Below, in pieces: positions 58,377 through 64,000 of a DNA stretch of 64,000 nt. The stretch covers positions 5,203,943 to 5,267,942 of the forward strand of contig NC_044296.2 of assembly GCF_004027225.2 (NCBI RefSeq), read 5' to 3'. Within the stretch, counting starts at the first letter, position 1. Every line of letters begins with the position of its first letter. The DNA comes from Strigops habroptila. Its lineage: Eukaryota; Chordata; Aves; Psittaciformes; Psittacidae. The notes under the pieces were generated by a model. The model saw only the letters and a list, made by a program, of their open reading frames with translations, was not told the origin of the DNA and did not search any database. The translations under genes were made by a program, and so were the position numbers.

Positions 58377-58735
58377 CCCCCCCATACCTATACCCATCCC
58401 TATTCCCTTCCCCATCCTCATCCTTATCCCCACCCCATTCCATCCCATCCCCATCCTCATCCCCATCCCCATATCTATCCCTATCCTCTTCCCCATCCGT
58501 ATCCATATCCTCTTCCCCATCTGTTTTCCCATCCCTATCCCTATCCCTATCCTTATCCCTATCCTTATCCCATCCCACCCCATCCCCATCCCTATCCCCG
58601 TCCTCCTCCCTATACCCATCTCAATCCTTATCCCTACCTTTATCCCCACCTTTACCCCCATGCCCATCCCCACCTTCAGCCCCATCCCTGCTTTCTTCCC
58701 CATCTGACCCTTATCCCCATCCCCATCCCGTGCCC
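58377..58735. repeat. CCCATC/CCCTAT degenerate hexamer array
   Basis: About 360 bases of CCCATCCCTATCC-like units on the plus strand, with decayed flanking units from about 58231. The unit differs from the vertebrate telomere CCCTAA. Tyr/Pro/His and Gly/Met/Asp-Arg-rich open frames on both strands derive from it. Confidence 0.9.
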
Positions 58736-61717
58736 AGCAGGCTGCGATGGTGTCTTTGTTCTCTGCCTTTCCCATCTCCTTCCCAGGCTGACCCCACGGG
58801 TCACTGTGTGAAAGTTCATCCCCATCTGAACTGAATTCCTGCAGCTGCTGAGTCTGGGCTCACGTCATGGGAGGGACGGGCGCGATGCCGGCTGACAGGA
58901 ATGCTGCTCACAGCCTTGTTTTGTTGTTGGAAGTGTGTTGGGAGACTCCAGCGTGAGGGGAATAGGGCAGATGTGAATGACACCATCACTGCTTCGGGGA
59001 TAAAGTTAGGTTTTCCAGAAGAACAGTTATTCTGATTCAGCAGCAGTCGGGAGACATCCAACAGGGATTTCCTACCGGCCACTGGCTGAGCACAGCAGCA
59101 CGTCTCACCCAGACGTGCACTGGCAGCATTCCCGGCTGGAGTGGGTACTCCATCCGCCTTGGTCTCCGCTCAGACCTGGTCCTGGCAGTGATTTCACTGC
59201 CACACACCCATGGGGCACAGCAAAACAGTTCTGCTTGCACAAAACCCACATCCTGGGGTTGCTTATTCCTGCTTTTCCCAGCCGTGAAGCTTTGCTGGAC
59301 CAGGAATCTCATCACTCCCTGCTCCGGAAAGGGGCTGTGCAGCTCCTGCCCGGACCAGGCTGGTGGTATCCTGACCCTCACCGCTCTGAGGCTTTCTGAG
59401 CACCAGCCTCATTCATCCGCAGGGCCAGGGACACCCCCTCAGCCCGTCATCGAGTTTGCAAAAGCTTCTGCTCTTGATGCTGCTTGAGACAGATTTCCAA
59501 GCAGGGTGAGTCAGAAACATGGAAAATTGGTTGGAGCTATCCACCCGCAGTGAGGACCATCGGGACCTCAGCCATGGAGGCTCTGTTCCCATCCTCTCTC
59601 CGCCAGCTTTCCCTGCCTCCTGGCTAAAACTGGTGGCAGCCCAAAAGAAGGGAGAAGGCATTGGTACCTGGGCTGCAATGTCCCCTTTGGGCTCCAGAGG
59701 ATGGGGTGAGGGTCACAGCCTCCCCATGGTCCCTCTGAGCCGGGATGATCCCAGCCTTGAGCCGGGAAGCCCATTTCCACGCTTGAAAAGCTGCCAGAAC
59801 AGGCACTCACGGTCCAAGCATCTTCCTTGTTTTCCTGGCGGGGCTGGATGAAGGTTATGCAAGTCTTCACTCTCCTTTATGCTTCCTGCCATGCCAGGGC
59901 TCCTCGGGGAGCCCTGGGGTTACTGTGCTGAAGGTCACACATGCCAGAAGGCAGGAAACCGGAGGGTCGGGTGGACGTGGGAGGTTCGGCAGCCGGGGAA
60001 ATCTGACCCTTATTTTTACAGTCATCTCCATTTAAACAACGTTCCCCTCGGATCGGGGGCTCTCACTGCCTGAGTGTGCGGCTCATCAGGAGCTGCAGGG
60101 CCCCAAGGGATGGGGCTGTCCCTTTGGCATCCTCTGTTTGCTCCCAAGCCCATGTGGGAAGGGCCAGACCACCACAACCAGAGCTGGGCTCTGCTTTCCC
60201 AACAAGACAATGGTGGCTTCTCTTTTATTAGCAACCTTTGGCTAGTGACAGAGAGAATGGCTATGGAAGAGCCTTTGATGGGCTTGGAGGTGACAGGGAA
60301 TTTATCCACGTATCTCTCCTGAGGCATCCTCACCTAGAACTCACCATCCAGCACCTTCGGGTACCTCTCCTGGGTCATCCTCACCCAGTTTTGCCTCATG
60401 ACCCCTTGCATATCCAGGAGAAGGAACCCATGCGGGTATGAAGTGACTCTGCTCGTGCAGGGCTGGGACAGAGCAATCCCTCTTTCACCTGAATTTCTTG
60501 GAAAAACAAATGTGATGGGGTCTTCTCCTGACGTATTTGGATGTTTTGATTCGCGGGAATTTGCTCGGCAGACAGTAGGAAAGCTGAAGCAGGTCCAAAC
60601 CTGTGTCTGAGCTTTGACCATCTCACGTCAGATCACCTCACCTGCCTGGCTGTGAGCATGCGCCCTTAGAGCTGCCCACGTTTGGCATATGGTGGTCTTC
60701 TCATCCAAGGAAAATCAGATACCTACAGACAAAGTCCCAATGCCAAGAACCCGCCTACATGGCTCAGGGGTGGCTTCCCCACTGCAACGTGCAGAGAAAA
60801 GATAGATCCTGAGCACGGTCCAAGAAAATCCTCTCTACTCCCAAAATAAAAGGAATCCAAAATGTGAAATTTCCCATCAAACAAAGGTTTGGGAGGGTTT
60901 TTCTTTGGCACTGCAGGAATGAATGGCAGATGGACAGGGCCAGGAAAACCTCCTCTGCTGCGGAGCTCTGCTCCAGGAGGGTTTTCTCTGGACCAACAAG
61001 AGAAATCCCAGTGGCAGTTGCTGGTGCATGTTCCTCCTCCTGGTGTGTGGTTCCCCAGGGACACCCTGTCACCAGCCTTGCCAAAAAGGCTGGATATCAT
61101 CAGGAACGCAGTCCTGCAGGAGGGCTGGATGCCTTCCTGGGACTCTGGGATGCCTCAAGCCTGGGTGATGCTTGTTCACACAACCCCTGAGCAACCTCAT
61201 CCTGTAAATGTTTGCTACCCCTGCTTGGAGCTTGTTGGGGTGATTTTGGGGGACATCAGTGGGAAAACCAGCTGGGAGGACACTGCCATCCCAGTTTCTG
61301 CCCCAGGATGAACAGTTTCTTCCTTTCTCCCAAATTCTTCTAATACACTGATCTGGTGCAAGAGGTGGAGCCCTGCCTGGCTCTGAGCTCGTTTACCCTT
61401 GGACTTCAGTACTTGGTGCAAAAATAGCTGTCAAGAAGGGGAGAGATGACCTTTGCCATTTGAATAACTGTTTGCGTTGTCAGTGCAAGCACAGTGTGTT
61501 TGGGGATTTAGTGGAAGGTTCCAGCGGCTCTGAGCCAGGACCAGACAATTTTCACTCTGTCGGCTGGCAGCCGTGAGCTGCACTGGGAATGCGGCTCCTA
61601 ATCCCTGCTCAGGGAGACATTTGGGAGAGAAGATGCCTTCCAGGGAGCGCAAGTGCAGGCTCCCGGCTTCCCTGTGTGTCTCCATGACAGAAATGCTCCC
61701 CTGTTTGGTTACCTGAC

Positions 61718-62072
61718 TGTGGGATGGGAAGAGGGAGGCTGTAGGGATGGGGTGGAATGGGATGAGAAGGGGCATGTTGCAAAGATGGTATGGGAAGAGG
61801 GAGGCTGCTGGGATGGGATGAGATGAGATGGGAAAGTCTTCGGGGATGGGATGGGAAGGGACAGGATAAGAAGGGGTATGCTGCTGGGGTGGTATAGGGG
61901 AGGTTGCAGTGTGATGGGAATGGGTAGGTTGCAGGGATGGGATGGGATGGGAAGGGGGAGGTTGCAGGCATGGGATAGGATGAGATGGAATAGGGTGGGA
62001 AGTGATGGGATGGGATGCTGCAGTCATGGGGTGGGAAGGGGGAGGCTGCAGAGGTGGGAATGGACTCAGGAA
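61718..62072. repeat. GATGGG minisatellite-like array
   Basis: About 355 bases of GGGATGGGA units in the opposite strand sense to the two other arrays. It has a higher-order component: a GGGAGGYTGC module (GGCTGTAGG, GGCTGCTGG, GGTTGCAGG, GGCTGCAGA) recurs several times between GATGGG runs. Confidence 0.85.
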
Positions 62073-63160
62073 TGACACAAGATATTTGGGATTTAACAGC
62101 AAATCCTCACACCACGCTAGTCTTGAACAACAGCCTCCAGGGGCTGGAGCACGGTGCTCGATCTCTTCTCACATACGAGGGCAAACAGGGCTCCTGGGGC
62201 AGCTGAGACCCCATCCACGGTCCTGGAGAACAGGGAATGAGGTGGCCACTGAATGGGGACCCCCTATCTGCAATGGGGACACTGACCCACTGCAGACTGC
62301 TGATGCCCGCGGGTAACCGAGCCTGCATCTGCCACCACGACCTTTCTGCCTGGCTTGGCAAACCTGGCCCAGAGAATGAAATTAGAAGCAATTAAATATT
62401 AAGCTTGGCTCAGCCTCAGATCAAACTTTCTACCAATTTTAGCTGCTTGTTGCTTTGGAGACAGCATGCACTGGAGTTCAGCTGGTGATGCAACATGGAG
62501 AGGGGGTTTCTGCCAGGACTGAGCTCTTCAAGCCAGGAATAGACACGAGAGCAGCTGGTGACCAGAGCCAGTTGAGCCTGGGTTGGAACCAAAGTACATG
62601 CAGAAAGGAATGGGCAGATCCTGCAATCTCAGCTGAACATAGCTGAAATCGGCAGCTTTGTTTTCTGCTTCTGGATTAATGCCTGCTCAATTAAGGATCT
62701 TCCTCTCCCAGAGGAAAACAGGGAGATTTGGGGGACAAGGAAAGAACAAGACACAGCAAAGACCCCCCAGAGCCACCAGCTGAGGAGGACACGTGGGGTT
62801 CCCGCAGAGCCGCCGTGATGCAGCAGCGGGGTGGGCAGGGGATGGGGTTGCTGGCCAGGGTGTCACCGTGCCAGCACCCAGAGAGCTTCCACAGAGGTTT
62901 TAGGCCACCTCAGGTGCTGACTCAGGGTTGGCAGAGCTCGACAGAGAGCAAACAGGACTGAGGCTGGGAGCAAGGACGGCAGTGGGCAGCAGTGCTGAGC
63001 CACGGCAGCACCCGTCCCTCGCCATGCAAGCCAGCAGTGATGGGACCCTCAGCAGGACCCCAGACCCCCTCCCCCAAGGCATTTCCCAGCTGAGGGGGGT
63101 TTGCATCCGGGGGTGGGACAAGGTGATGCTGCAAGGGCTCTGCCGCCAACCTGCAAACTG

Positions 63161-63606
63161 GCCATGGAGATGCTGAAGCAGCTCTGCTCTGGAGCCAGGC
63201 TGAGAGAGCTGGGCTGGAGCAGCCTGGAGAAGAGAAGGCTCCTGAAGGGGAGACCTTAGAGCAGCTCCAGTGCCTAAAGGGGCTCCAGGAAACCTGGAGA
63301 GGGGCTTTGGACAAGGGCCTGTAGGGACAGGCCAAGGGGAATGGCTTTAACCTGCCAGAGGGGAGATTGAGATGAGCTCTGAGGCAGAAGCTCTTCCCTG
63401 TGAGGGTGCTGAGGCGCTGGCACAGGGTGCCCAGAGAAGCTGTGGCTGCCCCATCCCTGGCAGTGTTCAAGGCCAGGTTGGACACAGGGGCTTGGAGCAA
63501 CCTGCTCTAGTGGAAGGTGTCCCTGCCCGTCCCCCCCTGGCAGGGGGTTGGAGCTGGAGGAGCAGCTTTAAGGTCCCTTCCAACCTGGGCCATTCCAGGA
63601 TTATAA
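63161..63606 (+). mobile_element. CR1 LINE 3' fragment, young type
   Basis: About 445 bases from GGCCATGGAGATGCTG to CCATTCCAGGATTATAAG. It has a small extra C-rich segment near 63530-63541 that the other copies lack. Confidence 0.91.
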
Positions 63607-64000
63607 GATATCAGGGCAACCCAGTCCCCTCTGACAGATGCAGAAAGACCCTGTCCCAGCACCACACCATGGCCCCGACCCCCACCAGGCGGTGGTGTGA
63701 GCTGGAAAGCCACCGGGCCATCTGTCACCCAAGGGATACCATGGCCAAAAAGAATTTAAGCCCCCAGCCCCCCCCAGCAGGGCTTTGATGCAGAAAAATG
63801 AGAAATTTCAGGCTCTGCAAAACCCTCAAAGGGTTTTCTTTCATCCCGAAGGGACTTGGAGAAAGCCTGATCCCATGGTGACGGGCAGTCATCTAAAGGC
63901 CTGTGGTGGAGCTGGGTGCAAGATGCCAAGGTGCTCGGTGGTGTCTGAGCTGTGATTTGGGCGAAGTGTCAGTGTGGGTCTGACCCAAGCAGCGTTCTTG
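63607..64000. other. Right edge, no feature seen
   Basis: About 390 bases of unique sequence after the last CR1. No exon, repeat or signal was recognised. Confidence 0.6.

Larger units (their letters stand above)
55844..63160. other. Region upstream of ANGPTL4, CR1-free
   Basis: 7.3 kb with no CR1 tail and no coding exon that I recognise. In human, KANK3 lies beyond ANGPTL4 on this side; no ankyrin-repeat or KANK-like sequence was seen here. Its recognisable content is two GATGGG-type arrays (58377-58735 and 61718-62072) with otherwise unique sequence. Confidence 0.6.

Noticed and set aside
58377..58735. Interstitial telomere repeat
   Set aside because: The unit is CCCATC/CCCTATCC, not CCCTAA; no run of true telomere units was found.
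58077..58811. Long open frames on both strands through the CCCATC array (203 and 232 residues)
   Set aside because: A hexamer repeat without stop codons gives open frames in several phases; the His/Pro/Tyr and Gly/Met/Asp peptides are artefacts.
55844..64000. KANK3, the human neighbour of ANGPTL4 on this side
   Set aside because: No ankyrin-repeat exon or KANK N-terminal motif was seen; it may lie further right or be missing.

Overview
The window is bird genomic DNA. Three intron-containing genes lie on the minus strand, all splice junctions read are GT-AG, and about thirty copies of the avian CR1 (chicken repeat 1) non-LTR retrotransposon tail are scattered through it. In minus-strand (transcriptional) order the genes are ANGPTL4 (coding 54831 to 46842, complete), RAB11B (coding 41584 to 28893, complete) and MARCHF2 (coding from 15722; last coding exon beyond the left edge). 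Human 19p13.2 has the same order and orientation, and the chicken counterpart of that segment is, from general knowledge, microchromosome 28. The species cannot be fixed. Many near-identical CR1 copies point to a lineage with recent CR1 amplification (woodpecker relatives are one known example, but this is only inference).

Layout. 1-23.9 kb is MARCHF2: three coding exons (3943-4152, 12017-12212, 15547-15722), large CR1-filled introns and a CpG-island promoter at about 23.4-24.3 kb with a probable untranslated first exon ending at 23826. 24.3-28.9 kb is a CR1-free, AT-richer stretch that probably holds the RAB11B 3' UTR; it contains one canonical poly(A) signal (27282-27287) and a perfect 14-bp-arm hairpin (25596-25630). 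28.9-41.6 kb is RAB11B in five coding exons, with a CpG island, two CCAAT boxes and a tandem GC-box array at 41.7-41.9 kb. 42.0-45.4 kb is intergenic with several CR1 pieces. 45.4-54.9 kb is ANGPTL4 in seven exons plus a roughly 1.4 kb 3' UTR, with its own CpG island. 55-64 kb is noncoding sequence upstream of ANGPTL4; it is free of CR1 from 55.84 to 63.16 kb but holds two large (CCCATC/GATGGG)-type arrays, and a third sits just upstream of the promoter.

The three genes do not form one pathway. ANGPTL4 is a secreted lipoprotein-lipase inhibitor, RAB11B a recycling-endosome GTPase and MARCHF2 a membrane RING-CH ubiquitin ligase of the endosome/ER. Their linkage is old synteny rather than an operon-like unit. 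Nearly all long open frames besides their exons are CR1 tails read in sense or antisense, or low-complexity arrays, and are not genes.

Points that most deserve a second look: an ANGPTL4 whose mature N-terminal half has no cysteine and no visible RRKR-type cleavage site but a longer coiled coil than the human protein; a CR1 subfamily in which three insertions share one 81-bp internal deletion; the hairpin at 25.6 kb; and the repeat-avoiding intervals.
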